Shown: positions 36,584 to 46,255, counted from the stretch's first letter. The stretch is 64,000 nucleotides of DNA from Enterocloster asparagiformis (GCA_018380885.1 JAGZSY010000003.1:1-64000), one strand, 5' to 3'. Notes: a model not told the origin generated them from the sequence alone. Made by a program: numbers and translations.

Positions 36584-38095
36584 TCAGATGGTACCGTCCC
36601 AAGTGGATACCTGGGTGGATTTGCCCTGCTCCTCATCAAACCAGCGGGTGGTTACGACTTTGGTTTCCGTGTAGAAGCGGTAGCCGTCCTTACCCAGGCA
36701 GTGGAGGTCGCCGATAAAGGAATTTTTGTGGCCGGAGAAGGGGAATACGCCCACCGGAACCGGGATTCCAACGTTGACGCCCACCATGCCGCCGTCGGTG
36801 TGGCGGGCAAACTCTCTGGCATAGTGCCCGCTCTGGGTGAAAATGACGGAACCGTTGGCAAAGGGGTTGGCGTTCATAACCTCAAGGCCTTCCTCAAAGG
36901 TTTTGACGCGCTTGATGCAGAGAACCGGTCCGAATATCTCCGTATCTCCCACAGTCATGCCGGGCGTTACGTGGTCCAGGATGGTGGGGCCCAGGTAAAA
37001 TCCGTTCTCATATCCCGGGACAGTGACAGCTCTGCCGTCCAGCGCCAGAGTGGCGCCCTCGGCTAGGCCTGTTTCAATCCATTTCAGGACAGATTGTCTG
37101 TGGGCCTCATTGACCACCGGACCAAGACGGCTCTCCTTGTCGTAAGCAGGGCCAACCTTCAGCCCCCGGGCTTGTTCTACAAGCTCCGCAACCAGGGCGT
37201 CGGCGATGTCCTCCTGGGCGACCACCACCGGAAGGGCCATACAGCGCTCCCCGGCGCAGCCGAAGGCGGAGTTGATAATTCCGGCTGCCGCCCGGCGGAC
37301 AGGGGCATCGTTCAGGACCAGAGCGTGGTTTTTGGCCTCGCACAGGGCCTGCACCCGTTTGCCGTGGGCGGCTGCGGTGGAGTAGATGTGCATTCCAACG
37401 GAGGTGGAACCCACAAAGGTAATCCCCTTTACGTCCGGATGCTCCAGCAGGATTTCCGCTTCATGGCGGGAGCAAGTGACAATATTGATCACACCGTCGG
37501 GGAGCCCGGCTTCCTTATAAAGCTCTGCTATGCGCATACAGGACTGAGGGGTGAAGCTGGCCGCCTTCAGCACGATGGTGTTGCCGCAGGCGATGCACAT
37601 GGGCGTCATCCAGCCCATAGGAATCATGGCGGGGAAGTTAAAGGGAACAATCCCGGCGAACACGCCCAGGGGTTCCCGGTAGAGCACGGTGTCATATCCC
37701 CGGGAGGCGTCCATCAGGCTTTCGCCCATCATCAGGGAGGGAGCGGAGATGGCCTGCTCGGTCCCCTCCTTGGCTTTCAGGACGTCACCCTTGGCTTCAT
37801 CCCACGCTTTTCCGTTTTCCAGAGCCACCAGGTGGGTCAGCTCATCCATGTGCTCTATCAAAAGCTCCCGCAGGCGGTACAAAATTTGAACACGCTTGAT
37901 AACCGGCGTAGAGGACCAGCCGGGGAAGGCCGCCTTAGCGCTGGCCACCGCCGCCTCCACCTCGTCCCGGGTGCAGCAGGGAACCTTGGCGATTACATTG
38001 CCTGTGCTGGGATCGTATGCATCCGTGTACTTGTCGGTGGCGGATTCCACGAATTGCCCGTTGATATATGGTTTTAATACTCTTATCTCATCCAT
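36584..38095 (-). CDS. CoA-acylating methylmalonate-semialdehyde dehydrogenase-like (MmsA/IolA)
   Basis: A 503-residue aldehyde dehydrogenase closest by motif to the MmsA/IolA group. NAD-binding FVGSTSVG, and the catalytic cysteine in FGCAGERCMALPV, are characteristic of that group. These enzymes turn malonic or methylmalonic semialdehyde into acetyl- or propionyl-CoA. It is the last gene of an operon with a dehydratase, DapA-like lyase, metallohydrolase and GntP permease, so it probably oxidises the semialdehyde produced by the lyase. No inositol genes are near, so an inositol role is unlikely. Confidence 0.85.
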   Translation of the reverse strand: MDEIRVLKPYINGQFVESATDKYTDAYDPSTGNVIAKVPCCTRDEVEAAVASAKAAFPGWSSTPVIKRVQILYRLRELLIEHMDELTHLVALENGKAWDEAKGDVLKAKEGTEQAISAPSLMMGESLMDASRGYDTVLYREPLGVFAGIVPFNFPAMIPMGWMTPMCIACGNTIVLKAASFTPQSCMRIAELYKEAGLPDGVINIVTCSRHEAEILLEHPDVKGITFVGSTSVGMHIYSTAAAHGKRVQALCEAKNHALVLNDAPVRRAAAGIINSAFGCAGERCMALPVVVAQEDIADALVAELVEQARGLKVGPAYDKESRLGPVVNEAHRQSVLKWIETGLAEGATLALDGRAVTVPGYENGFYLGPTILDHVTPGMTVGDTEIFGPVLCIKRVKTFEEGLEVMNANPFANGSVIFTQSGHYAREFARHTDGGMVGVNVGIPVPVGVFPFSGHKNSFIGDLHCLGKDGYRFYTETKVVTTRWFDEEQGKSTQVSTWDGTI

Positions 38096-38148
38096 TTACG
38101 TTGCCTCTTTCTTAATATATTTTTTTTGAATATGTGAACCGGCCACAA

Positions 38149-39036
38149 TTATTGGTGTATCACGCCCAGGTCCGTCAGCAGTGTCCGCAGGCGCTCCATG
38201 TTTTCCGCGTTGCAGCCGGTGATAGGACTCACCGGAGGACCGGCCTCGAATCCCATGAGATTTAAGGCGTCTTTGGTCACCGCCGGCCAGCTGGCCAAGC
38301 TGAAGGACAGGCGGAAGGGCGCCAGGCGGTACTGATCAGCCAGGGCACCTGCGTAATCCCCGGACAGATATTTGTTGTATAAATCCACCAGCAGCGCGGG
38401 AGCCACGTTGGCTGTGGCGGCTACGGACCCGGACCCTCCGTGGAGCAGGTTGGCGAAGATCAGCATGTCCCTGCCGCAGAGCACGTCGAAATCCATATCC
38501 CGTGTCCGCAGAATGTAGTCCATCATCAGGCTCATGTCGCCGCTGCTGTCCTTCACCGCCGCGATGTTTGGCACTGCGGCCAGACGCTCCGCGGTTTTTG
38601 CGGAAATGTTCACGCTGGTCCGGTCCGGGTTGTTGTACAATGTTACCGGCAGATCCGTGGAGGCCGCGATGGAGCGGTAGTGCTGATAAATCTCCTCATC
38701 GTTGGGGCTTATCATCATGGGAGTCAGAACGGAGACAAGGTCGGCTCCCAGCTCCTGGGCCTTTTCCACCATCCGGACCGCCTCCTTTGTGCCGATGCCG
38801 TAGGCGCCCGCCATCACGGGTACCCGGCCATTTACGTGATCCACCGTGATTTTTAAAGCCCGCAGCTTTTCAGCCTCGCTCAGCCCGTAGAATTCCCCGG
38901 TACTACTGAGAATGAAAACGCCGTGACAGCCGTTGCCGATAGTATAGTCCAGCAGCCGTTTCAGGGCTGCCTCATTTACCCGCTCGCTCTCGTCCAAAGG
39001 GGTGCAGAGTGCCGGTATAATTCCTTTTACGCTCAT
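38149..39036 (-). CDS. DapA/KDG aldolase-superfamily lyase
   Basis: A 295-residue Schiff-base aldolase of the dihydrodipicolinate synthase superfamily, with FILSSTGEFYGLS (TGE pyruvate loop), LYNNPDRTS (tyrosine region) and AAVKDSSGD holding the lysine. Genomic context with an IlvD/Edd-type dehydratase points to a 2-keto-3-deoxy sugar acid as substrate, cleaved to pyruvate plus an aldehyde, or dehydrated to a semialdehyde. It is not a close copy of the lyase at 2090. GGAGGAAATATCGG precedes the ATG. Confidence 0.87.
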   Translation of the reverse strand: MSVKGIIPALCTPLDESERVNEAALKRLLDYTIGNGCHGVFILSSTGEFYGLSEAEKLRALKITVDHVNGRVPVMAGAYGIGTKEAVRMVEKAQELGADLVSVLTPMMISPNDEEIYQHYRSIAASTDLPVTLYNNPDRTSVNISAKTAERLAAVPNIAAVKDSSGDMSLMMDYILRTRDMDFDVLCGRDMLIFANLLHGGSGSVAATANVAPALLVDLYNKYLSGDYAGALADQYRLAPFRLSFSLASWPAVTKDALNLMGFEAGPPVSPITGCNAENMERLRTLLTDLGVIHQ

Positions 39037-39072
39037 CCGATATTTCCTCCATTATCTGGGAATCACCGCAGT

Positions 39073-40212
39073 TCAGCACAGGGCGAAATCCGCCTGGCAG
39101 AACGCAAACTCCCCACCGCAGATTACCATCTGCGGGACAAACAGTTCATCTGTCTCAAATTCATTCCCGTCAAAATCCAGATGCCTCGCCCGCTTCTTAA
39201 CGGTTCGGAAAATGGCGATATCTGCGGCCGCCCCCTCCTGCAGCGTGCCGATTTTTCCTTCCATGCCCATCAAACGGGCGGGGGTGGAGGTCACGCAGGC
39301 TAGGGCGTCCATGAGCGGCATGCCCAGTTTCAGGTATTTGGATACAATGAACATAAGGTTTTTCGTGTACGGGGACACGTTGTATTTGTCCGACAGCCAG
39401 TCGCTGGATATCACATCCGGCCAGAAGCCCTGGCTCGTAGCCCGCTGGCACGCCTTGATATTAAAGTTCATCTTTCCGTTGGCAGCGTCAAATATCACGC
39501 CACGGCTGCGGGCGTCAAGGATCTCCTGCTTTACGCGCCCCTGATTGTCGAAAATATTGTCCCTACCCACGTCCTGGTATACGTGGCAGAAAATGTCGCC
39601 GGCCCTCAGCTGACCGGCCATCTCCGCCAGGGAGTACAGCGGTTTGCTCACATGGACGCAGACGCCTATGCCCAGTTCTTCGGCCAGCTTTACAGTGAAA
39701 TCCAGCGCGCTGCGGTCAGCGGCCACGCCCTCGCTCATGCGGATTTTCAGGCCCAGGATATTGTCGCGGTACTGCTCCGCCAGACGGCGGATTTTGTCCG
39801 GTTGAAACGCCTCCACCGCGAACCACTCGTTAATACCGTAGTCCGGCTGGCCGTAGCTGTACATATTCAGGTAGCTTTTAATCCGCACCTGGCTGGGAAT
39901 CACGGTGTTCCGGTAAAACGCCTCAAAATTGCAGGGTCCTGCGGTGCCCGCGTCCACGCAGGAGGTGACGCCGGTGGCCAGCAGGTATTCCGGTCTCACG
40001 GATACGGCGCTGCCGCCGCGGAATACGTGGGCATGGAAATCAATCAGGCCGGGAAATACAAAGCAGCCGGAGGCATCGATGATGTTGCCGCATGTAGCGC
40101 CGGGAACCGACGGGACGATCCGTCCGTTGGATACGGCGATGTCCGCCACCTGGTCCATTCCGGTATAGGGATCCACGACACGGCCGTTTTTAATACAGAT
40201 ATCAATATTCAT
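39073..40212 (-). CDS. Amidohydrolase/deacetylase-family metallohydrolase
   Basis: A 379-residue amidohydrolase-superfamily enzyme resembling the COG3964 group, whose characterised members hydrolyse esters or amides of N-acyl compounds. The metal motif is FHAHVF after the dihydroorotase-like start IKNGRVVDPYTG, and the acidic end of the barrel is DVISSDWLSDKYN. The ATG at 40212 follows GGAGGAG at 6 nt; an in-frame start 11 codons earlier lacks a site. Its presence suggests that the imported compound is esterified, lactonised or N-acylated and is opened before dehydration. Confidence 0.82.
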   Translation of the reverse strand: MNIDICIKNGRVVDPYTGMDQVADIAVSNGRIVPSVPGATCGNIIDASGCFVFPGLIDFHAHVFRGGSAVSVRPEYLLATGVTSCVDAGTAGPCNFEAFYRNTVIPSQVRIKSYLNMYSYGQPDYGINEWFAVEAFQPDKIRRLAEQYRDNILGLKIRMSEGVAADRSALDFTVKLAEELGIGVCVHVSKPLYSLAEMAGQLRAGDIFCHVYQDVGRDNIFDNQGRVKQEILDARSRGVIFDAANGKMNFNIKACQRATSQGFWPDVISSDWLSDKYNVSPYTKNLMFIVSKYLKLGMPLMDALACVTSTPARLMGMEGKIGTLQEGAAADIAIFRTVKKRARHLDFDGNEFETDELFVPQMVICGGEFAFCQADFALC

Positions 40213-40297
40213 GTGATACTCCTCCATTTTTGAGCAGACGTCCATCCGGGATCAGAACAGTCTGAGGCCCGCGGACGCCTGCGCGGTCTTTAAACGG

Positions 40298-41617
40298 TCA
40301 GCAAAGCCCCATGTGGTATAGGGCAAACGCCAGCCAGAAGGCGAGCATGGGAATCACGCACTGGGAGACAAAGGTATATTTGTAAGTATCCTTCATCTGA
40401 GTTTTGGCCACGTCGTTGGCCAGGACCACACCGGAAGCGTGAGGCATGGCGTCCAAACCGGCGGAAGCGATGCAGGTCAGTCGGTGAAGGATCTGGGTGT
40501 TAATACCTGTGCTCAGCATATATTCACCCAGAGTGTTCAGGAAAATATTGAGGCCACCGGAGGACGATCCGGTGATGGCGCAGATGATGTTGATGGAGAA
40601 GAATGCCAGCAGCATCGGGCTCATATTCAGACCCAGCAGCCAGTTCACGCAGGAGGTGAAGGCCGGGGAGGCGCTCACCACGCCGCCAAAGCCCATGATG
40701 GATGAGGTGACCATCAGCGCGTTCAAGCCGTTTGTGGTTCCGGAAGCCAGGGCCTCGCGTATTTTGAGCTTTTTGCGGAACATAACCAGGGCCACGGCAA
40801 TGGCCAGCACCATGCCCAACACCACTGCATAGTTGGAGGGAGACACGATCTTCTGGAAAAGGAACATGGACGCGATCAGCACGATCAGGGGTACAAAAGC
40901 CTCAAACTTGCCGGGAAGATTCTTCATGGCGTTTGCATCGTTTAAGTCCACAATATTGTCGTTAGGCCCGGGGATAAAGTGCTCTCCCTTTTCGCGGCAA
41001 CGCTTGGCCGCCCAGGTGTAAAACAGGTAGTCCAGAATGAAAATAAAAATGGAGCAGATAATGCCGATGACGGGTGCCGCATAGATGGTGGTTCCAAAGG
41101 TCTCCGTAGGGATCATGTTCTGCACTGCGGGAACGCCCGGAGCCACGGACATACAGATGGTCGCGGGGATGGCCAGCAGCAGGCCCGGGAAGATTTTCTT
41201 CGGCAGGTCGGCTTCCTTGAACAGGGCCATGCAGATGGGGTACATGGTGAAGGCGATAACGAATACTCCGATGCCGCCGTAGGACAGAATCAGCGTGGTG
41301 ACCAGCACGATCAGAATCACCTGCTTTTTGCCCATGGCGTGTACGATGGTGTTGGCAATGGATACGGAAGCACCGCTTTCCTCCATCACCTTGCCAAAGA
41401 CCGCTCCCAGGGCGAACATCAGAAACCAGGTTCCGGCAAAGTTTTTAAACGAGGTGGCAAAGCTCTCCGAAATGGCAGGCCACATGTCCATTTGGCTGGT
41501 CAGAATCACGATAACCGAGGACAGGATTGCCACAACTCCCATATGCCACCCTCTGAAAATTAAACAGATCAATATTATCAGCGCTGCGATGATACCCAAT
41601 ACCCCTAAAGCTTCCAT
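40298..41617 (-). CDS. GntP-family permease
   Basis: A 439-residue membrane protein of the gluconate:H+ symporter family, with about 12 hydrophobic segments, FALGAVFGKVMEESGAS and SYGGIGVFVIAF in the first half and ITGSSSGGLNIFLN in the second. GntP proteins import gluconate or related sugar and hydroxy acids. Coding next to an IlvD/Edd dehydratase, it most probably brings in the substrate of this operon. AAAGGAGAGAATTAAGGT precedes the ATG. Confidence 0.9.
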   Translation of the reverse strand: MEALGVLGIIAALIILICLIFRGWHMGVVAILSSVIVILTSQMDMWPAISESFATSFKNFAGTWFLMFALGAVFGKVMEESGASVSIANTIVHAMGKKQVILIVLVTTLILSYGGIGVFVIAFTMYPICMALFKEADLPKKIFPGLLLAIPATICMSVAPGVPAVQNMIPTETFGTTIYAAPVIGIICSIFIFILDYLFYTWAAKRCREKGEHFIPGPNDNIVDLNDANAMKNLPGKFEAFVPLIVLIASMFLFQKIVSPSNYAVVLGMVLAIAVALVMFRKKLKIREALASGTTNGLNALMVTSSIMGFGGVVSASPAFTSCVNWLLGLNMSPMLLAFFSINIICAITGSSSGGLNIFLNTLGEYMLSTGINTQILHRLTCIASAGLDAMPHASGVVLANDVAKTQMKDTYKYTFVSQCVIPMLAFWLAFALYHMGLC

Positions 41618-41638
41618 ACCTTAATTCTCTCCTTTATC

Positions 41639-43342
41639 TTAGTGATCTGTGTGATCGGCCCGGTCAAAGTCAACCGCCAGTTGGGCCCCTTCCCACACAC
41701 TTCCGACCAGGTTGCTGTATCTCCTGAGATATTTTCCGTGCCCCTTTGTCTCCTTGGGTTTCCAGCCTTCCATTCTGCGCCGGAACTCCTCATCTGAGAC
41801 ATCGATAGAAATGATACGCCCCGGGATGTCAATGTGAATCATGTCGCCGTTCTGTACAAAGGCGATGGGACCGCCCACAGCGGCTTCCGGCGAAATATGG
41901 CCCACACACGGACCTCTGGTGGCGCCGGAGAACCGCCCGTCCGTGATCAGAGCAGTGGATTCCGACAGTCCCAGCCCTACCAGGGCGGTCATGGCGGTGT
42001 GCATCTCCCGCATACCCGGGCCGCCCTTGGGGCCTTCATAGCGGATTACCACCACGTCGCCGGCTGTGAGCTCTCCCCGCTGCATGCCTGCGATGGCCTC
42101 CTCCTGGGATTCGTATACCCGGGCCGGACCAGTATGTACCTTCATGGCCTCACAGACGGCGGACTGTTTGCAAACCGATCCGTCCGGCGCCAGATTGCCT
42201 TTGAGAATTGCGATGCTCCCCTGGGGGTGGAGGGGATGTTCAGGGGTGGTGATCACATCTGTGAGCTCGGAATTGTTGCGGACCGGATACTGGCCGATGG
42301 TGATGCCGTTTACCGTACGCGCATCCATATCAATGTAATCCGGCCCCAGGGCCTGGATTACCGCGGCAACGCCTCCGGCCTCGTCGAACTCGATCATAGA
42401 ATATTTGCCGGAGGGTTTGACGTTTGCCAGATGGGGCGTCATCCGGCTGGCGGTCTCGAAATCCTCAGGCTTGACCGTGAAGCCGAACTCCGCCGCGATT
42501 GCCGGGATATGCAGGGTGGTGTTGGTGGAGCCGCCGATGGCCATATTGACGCGCATCATGTTGCGCAGGCTGCTTTCGGTTACAATGTCCCTGGGGCAGA
42601 GGCCCTCTTTTACCAGTCTGACCGCGGTGATTCCGGCTTGCTTGGCCTCCCGCAGCTTCCGGGAGTACACGGCGTGGGTGGTGGCACAGCCGGGGACGGT
42701 CAGTCCCAGGGCTTCCGCCAGGCAGGACATGGTGTTGGCTGTTCCCAGCATGGAGCAGCCCCCCGCTGTGGGACAGATGGCTTCCTCCATCTCCTTGAGT
42801 TCGCCCTCGGAAATACCTCCGGCGCAGATTTGGGCGCTGATCTCCCTGATCTGATGGATCGCCAGATCCTGGCCTTTGTACTTACCCGGCAGCATGGGCC
42901 CTCCGGGGACGATGACCGTCGGGATATTGAGGCGTCCGGCCGCCATCAGCGCCGCAGGCACGATCTTGTCACAGGTGGCGATAATTACCAGCCCGTCCAG
43001 CCGCTGGGCCTCGGCAACCAGCTCGATGGAGTCAACGATCACATCGCGGCTGGGAAGCACGGAGCACATGCCCACATTCCCCTGGGTGATGCCGTCGCAG
43101 ATTGCAATGGTGTTGAACTCGAAGGGCACGCCGCCGTCACGGTAAACCCCCTCCTTGACTGCTTCTGCGATCCGGCGCAAATGGATGTGGCCGGGGTTCA
43201 TTTCATTGAAGGTGTTGACCACGCCGATAAACGGCCGCTCCAATTCGTCCTCCAGCAGGCCAACACATTTCAAATGCGCCCGGTTTCCCGCCCGCTCGGG
43301 ACCTTCCACTACATCCCTGCTGCGGTATGGTTTTGTATTCAT
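41639..43342 (-). CDS. IlvD/Edd-family sugar-acid dehydratase
   Basis: A 567-residue iron-sulfur dehydratase of the IlvD/Edd superfamily. Cluster ligands are expected at [23 protein letters not shown] and an early C in AICDGITQG. Members include dihydroxy-acid dehydratase and several pentonate or hexonate dehydratases. A catabolic operon without other branched-chain genes argues for the sugar-acid role. The ATG at 43342 is 7 nt after AGGAGG; an ATG two codons earlier abuts the site. It is first in the operon, 50 nt after a sigma-54-type promoter. Confidence 0.88.
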   Translation of the reverse strand: MNTKPYRSRDVVEGPERAGNRAHLKCVGLLEDELERPFIGVVNTFNEMNPGHIHLRRIAEAVKEGVYRDGGVPFEFNTIAICDGITQGNVGMCSVLPSRDVIVDSIELVAEAQRLDGLVIIATCDKIVPAALMAAGRLNIPTVIVPGGPMLPGKYKGQDLAIHQIREISAQICAGGISEGELKEMEEAICPTAGGCSMLGTANTMSCLAEALGLTVPGCATTHAVYSRKLREAKQAGITAVRLVKEGLCPRDIVTESSLRNMMRVNMAIGGSTNTTLHIPAIAAEFGFTVKPEDFETASRMTPHLANVKPSGKYSMIEFDEAGGVAAVIQALGPDYIDMDARTVNGITIGQYPVRNNSELTDVITTPEHPLHPQGSIAILKGNLAPDGSVCKQSAVCEAMKVHTGPARVYESQEEAIAGMQRGELTAGDVVVIRYEGPKGGPGMREMHTAMTALVGLGLSESTALITDGRFSGATRGPCVGHISPEAAVGGPIAFVQNGDMIHIDIPGRIISIDVSDEEFRRRMEGWKPKETKGHGKYLRRYSNLVGSVWEGAQLAVDFDRADHTDH

Positions 43343-43391
43343 TGCCATTCCTCCTATAGAGTTATTGATTTTGATTGACACTGTTATTAAA

Positions 43392-43407
43392 AGCAAATTT
43401 GATGCCA
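43392..43407 (-). promoter_or_regulatory. Sigma-54 (-24/-12) promoter of the sugar-acid operon
   Basis: The minus strand reads TGGCATCAAATTTGCT, matching TGGCAC-N5-TTGCW with GG at -24 and GC at -12 at the right spacing. It is 50 bp upstream of the dehydratase ATG, and the gene just upstream encodes a sigma-54 activator. The match plus context makes this a firm call. Confidence 0.88.
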
Positions 43408-43442
43408 AAATCCTGTTTTACGGAATATTTTCTAAAATATGG

Positions 43443-43474
43443 AAAAAAACAGGCCGAATTAACGCCTGCTTTTT
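43443..43474 (-). terminator. Terminator of the sigma-54 activator gene
   Basis: On the minus strand a GCAGGC/GCCTGT stem (arms within 43450-43454 and 43464-43468, loop 9 nt) is followed by a run of T. It lies between the activator stop and the sigma-54 promoter, isolating the two units; its A/T flanks could also make it work in the other direction. Confidence 0.7.
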
Positions 43475-43556
43475 CCATATTATTACTATTTCTTGTAAAT
43501 GATTGATGATGAGCCCCTGTTTTGGTTCGTATTACTTAAACAAAGTGCTCATAGCG

Positions 43557-43589
43557 AAACAAATCGTTCGGAAATGATTAGATTTGTTT
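43557..43589. promoter_or_regulatory. Inverted repeat, candidate upstream activator site
   Basis: AAACAAATC (43557-43565) and GATTTGTTT (43581-43589) are a perfect 9-bp inverted repeat with a 15-bp spacer, about 150-200 bp upstream of the sigma-54 promoter, a normal distance for an enhancer. It is AT-rich and lacks a T-run, so a terminator role is less likely. Confidence 0.5.
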
Positions 43590-43595
43590 AAAATC

Positions 43596-45533
43596 TTATA
43601 TGGAATATTTCTTCATTTTCTTCCAGAGCGTGGAGCGGCTCATACCCAGCGTCCGGGCTGCTTCTGTCCGGTTGTAGGCTGCCTGTTCCAGAGCGCTCCG
43701 GATTCGTTCGCGCTCAAAGCTGTCCTGTTCGCCGGATTCCCTCACCGCCTCATGACTGGTATATCCCCGCAGAACTTCGCGCACGTCCTGTTCGGAAACA
43801 ATGCCATCGGAACCGCACAGCACGACCATGCGCAGGCAGACGTTGCGTAGCTGGCGAATATTGCCGTGCCAGTCCGTCTGCTCCAGGGCCGCGAGGGCGT
43901 CGCGGGTCAAGGAGATATCCGCCTGACGGCCGCGGTACTCACCGGACAATTCCCTGATAAAATGGGAGGCCAGCAGGCGGATATCGTGGCCTCTCTGGTT
44001 CAGATTGGGGATATTCAGGCGCAGCACATCCAGCCGATAATAGAGGTCCTCACGGAATTTGCCGTCCTGCACCAGCTGGAACAGATCCTTGTTAGTAGCT
44101 GCGATTACACGGATATTGACTGGAATGATTTTGCTGTCTCCCAGCCGCATGATCTCCCGTTCCTGAAGTACGCGTAGCATTTTTGCCTGGAGAGACGGGC
44201 TGATTTCTGCGATTTCGTCCAGAAATATGGTCCCCCTGTGTGCCTGCTCGAACAATCCCGCCTTCCCGCCCTTTTGCGCGCCGGTGAAGGCACCCTCCAC
44301 GTAACCGAAGAGTTCGCTTTCCAAAAGGTTTTCGTTGATGGCCGCACAGTTGATGGCCACAAAGGGGTTGTTTTTCCGGGCGCTTTCGTTGTGGATGCTC
44401 TGGGCAAACAGCTCTTTGCCGGTGCCGGACTCGCCGATGATCAGGATGTCGGCCTCGGTTTTAGCGTAATGCCGGGCTTGCTCAATGGTGTTTTTGATGG
44501 GCTGGCTCTCCCCGATAATATCGGAAAACGAGTATTTGGCGGTGTATCCCTTGGCGCTGATCTGTTTTCTGATCATCTGCTCCAGGCTTTGCAGCTTGGT
44601 CACATCCTGGAATGTGACCACATAACGGCTTCGGCCGCCCTTGACGGTCACCAGTATCTTGTTCACCACCAGCTTCTGCTGCTGGTAGGCAACCAGCTCA
44701 TTCTCATACTGCTTATCGTCGCAGAGAATCCGCTGGAAGCGGGAACGGGCGAACAGTTCGGTTGCGGAGCGGCCCACCACTTCGCGGCCCAATTCCAGAA
44801 TCGCGCTGGCCATGTGATTGCACACAGTGATATTTAAATGCCGGTCGATTTCCAGAATCCCCTCGTAGGTGTAGTCTAAAATAGCTTTGAGCCGTTTTGT
44901 TTTCTGCTGCTCCGTCAGTTGGATGTCCGCAGCGGTCTTGGCCTCGGTAAAGGCCTGCCATAGTGCTTCCTTTCCGCTGGTTATGATGCTTGTCTCCAGC
45001 CCCAGCTCCCGGGCATAGGCGCAGGTCTCTACGCCGCCCAGGATCACCGTGCAGCCGTCGGCCACCGCCTGGTCCACGCTGCGCTTCCCATCCCGGCCGC
45101 TGAGGCGGAAGTACAGCTTTGCCCGGATATCGAACAGGGCGATCAGCCCTTCGGCACCGTAGATCATGTTGTGGGAGCCGATAATGGCCATTTGACGCGA
45201 ACCGAATCGGTCTTTCGCCCGCTTCAGGCAGTAGACCAGATCGTTTCCCGCCACGGGGATTTCAACTACCGGAATATCCGGTATCTCATTTTTAATCAGT
45301 GAGGCGGTGATCCCACGGGAAATGATCACGTCGTATTCTCTGAGTTGGCGTGTGTTCAGGACGTTCTGGGGGGCGGCCACCTCCTCCAGAACATATTCCA
45401 GCTTTGCCGTCTGATCGTATTCCTGCGAGATAGTCTTATGCTCCTCAAAAATATGGAAGGCATCTTTAAAAAAACCTTTCTCAGGAAAGACCAGCGCCAT
45501 TTTGATGGTTGTAATCGCTTTTTTGGTTTCCAT
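43596..45533 (-). CDS. Sigma-54-dependent activator with PrpR N-terminal domain
   Basis: A 645-residue bacterial enhancer-binding protein. In order: a PrpR-N sensor (about 10-190), a PAS-like domain (about 215-315), a AAA+ domain with Walker A GESGTGKE (367-374) and the sigma-54 loop GAFTGA (414-419), and a C-terminal Fis-type helix-turn-helix (RTEAARTLGMSRSTLWKK). The ATG at 45533 follows GGAG at 6 nt; another ATG four codons earlier has no site. A GTGACA/TATGAT promoter with 18-bp spacing is at 45592-45563. It almost certainly drives the operon downstream through the -24/-12 promoter at 43392-43407. Confidence 0.93.
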   Translation of the reverse strand: METKKAITTIKMALVFPEKGFFKDAFHIFEEHKTISQEYDQTAKLEYVLEEVAAPQNVLNTRQLREYDVIISRGITASLIKNEIPDIPVVEIPVAGNDLVYCLKRAKDRFGSRQMAIIGSHNMIYGAEGLIALFDIRAKLYFRLSGRDGKRSVDQAVADGCTVILGGVETCAYARELGLETSIITSGKEALWQAFTEAKTAADIQLTEQQKTKRLKAILDYTYEGILEIDRHLNITVCNHMASAILELGREVVGRSATELFARSRFQRILCDDKQYENELVAYQQQKLVVNKILVTVKGGRSRYVVTFQDVTKLQSLEQMIRKQISAKGYTAKYSFSDIIGESQPIKNTIEQARHYAKTEADILIIGESGTGKELFAQSIHNESARKNNPFVAINCAAINENLLESELFGYVEGAFTGAQKGGKAGLFEQAHRGTIFLDEIAEISPSLQAKMLRVLQEREIMRLGDSKIIPVNIRVIAATNKDLFQLVQDGKFREDLYYRLDVLRLNIPNLNQRGHDIRLLASHFIRELSGEYRGRQADISLTRDALAALEQTDWHGNIRQLRNVCLRMVVLCGSDGIVSEQDVREVLRGYTSHEAVRESGEQDSFERERIRSALEQAAYNRTEAARTLGMSRSTLWKKMKKYSI

Positions 45534-45688
45534 TGCCTGCTCCATTCTTGAAAATATAACGTATCATACCATAATTTAGGTATATTTGTCACTTCTGAGG
45601 GGGTTTTTTTGAAAAAATGAAAGAAATGAGTATGTTTTGGGCATTATATGTGGATACATATTACTGAAAATGTTTTGGGACGTAAAAG

Positions 45689-45720
45689 ACGCCAGGATCC
45701 CTCTGAGGGAACCTGGCGTC
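45689..45720 (-). terminator. Terminator after tRNA genes
   Basis: Arms GACGCCAGG and CCTGGCGTC with an inner CCCTC/GAGGG stem; on the minus strand TTTTACG follows. A second hairpin (AAGCCAG-CAG with CTG-CTGGCTT, 45733-45762) lies between it and tRNA-Leu. Confidence 0.75.
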
Positions 45721-45773
45721 TTAAATACGAACAAGCCAGGCAGCAAAACGCTGTCTGGCTTGTGTTAAGTTCA

Positions 45774-45857
45774 TGCGGGTAGCCGGACTTGAACCGGCAC
45801 GGAGTCGCCTCCGAGGGATTTTAAGTCCCTTGTGTCTGCCTATTCCACCATACCCGC
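45774..45857 (-). tRNA. tRNA-Leu (anticodon TAA)
   Basis: An 84-nt class II tRNA on the minus strand. The acceptor stem is GCGGGTA with TACCCGC and discriminator A; the anticodon loop CTTAAAA gives TAA; a variable arm (CGGAGGCGACTCCG) and GGTTCAAGTCC T-arm are present. CCA is not encoded. Confidence 0.95.
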
Positions 45858-45937
45858 AGTCGCACGTGCCACGGCTGAAAACGAGGACCTTTAACACGCT
45901 CTGCGCTGATGTCCTTAAGCTATAGCTGACACGCTAA

Positions 45938-46019
45938 TGGGCGGAGGTGGATTCGAACCACCGAAGCAATTTGCAGCAGATTTACAGTCTGTCCCCTTTG
46001 GCCACTCGGGAATCCGCCC
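45938..46019 (-). tRNA. tRNA-Tyr (anticodon GTA)
   Basis: An 82-nt class II tRNA on the minus strand, acceptor GGGCGGA with TCCGCCC, anticodon loop CTGTAAA (GTA), long variable arm and GGTTCGAATCC T-arm. CCA is not encoded. It precedes tRNA-Leu by 80 bp and is probably co-transcribed with it. Confidence 0.95.
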
Positions 46020-46196
46020 ATATACTGGATAAGCAGTGATAATAATACCACACGCAGGCTAAAAAATCAAGGGTTTCAGGTGAATTTTCCAAAGTTGCGG
46101 GGCCGCTGTGCCCGGTGGGAACAGACGTTGGCATTGAGGGCTTTTGTCCGGAAACCGGCCGGCCTATATCGCCGGATACGGGCCGCTTATTATTCA

Positions 46197-46236
46197 GAGA
46201 AGGGCTGGGTTCCCGTTGCGGAACCCAGCCCTTCTC
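46197..46236 (-). terminator. Long hairpin after the P-type ATPase gene
   Basis: A 17-bp perfect stem (46197-46213 with 46220-46236) and 6-nt loop, 20 bp after the ATPase stop. No T-run follows, but the stability and place fit transcript ending or 3'-end protection. Confidence 0.65.
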
Positions 46237-46255
46237 CGGTTGAGTAGGAGTGCAT

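Noticed and set aside
43447..43460. 14-bp word AAAACAGGCCGAAT shared with 49587-49600
   Set aside because: A shared 14-mer is expected by chance several times in a 64-kb window, and the surrounding sequences differ.
43557..43589. Inverted repeat as a terminator of the activator gene
   Set aside because: It is AT-rich with a 15-nt loop and no T-run, while a better terminator lies at 43443-43474.
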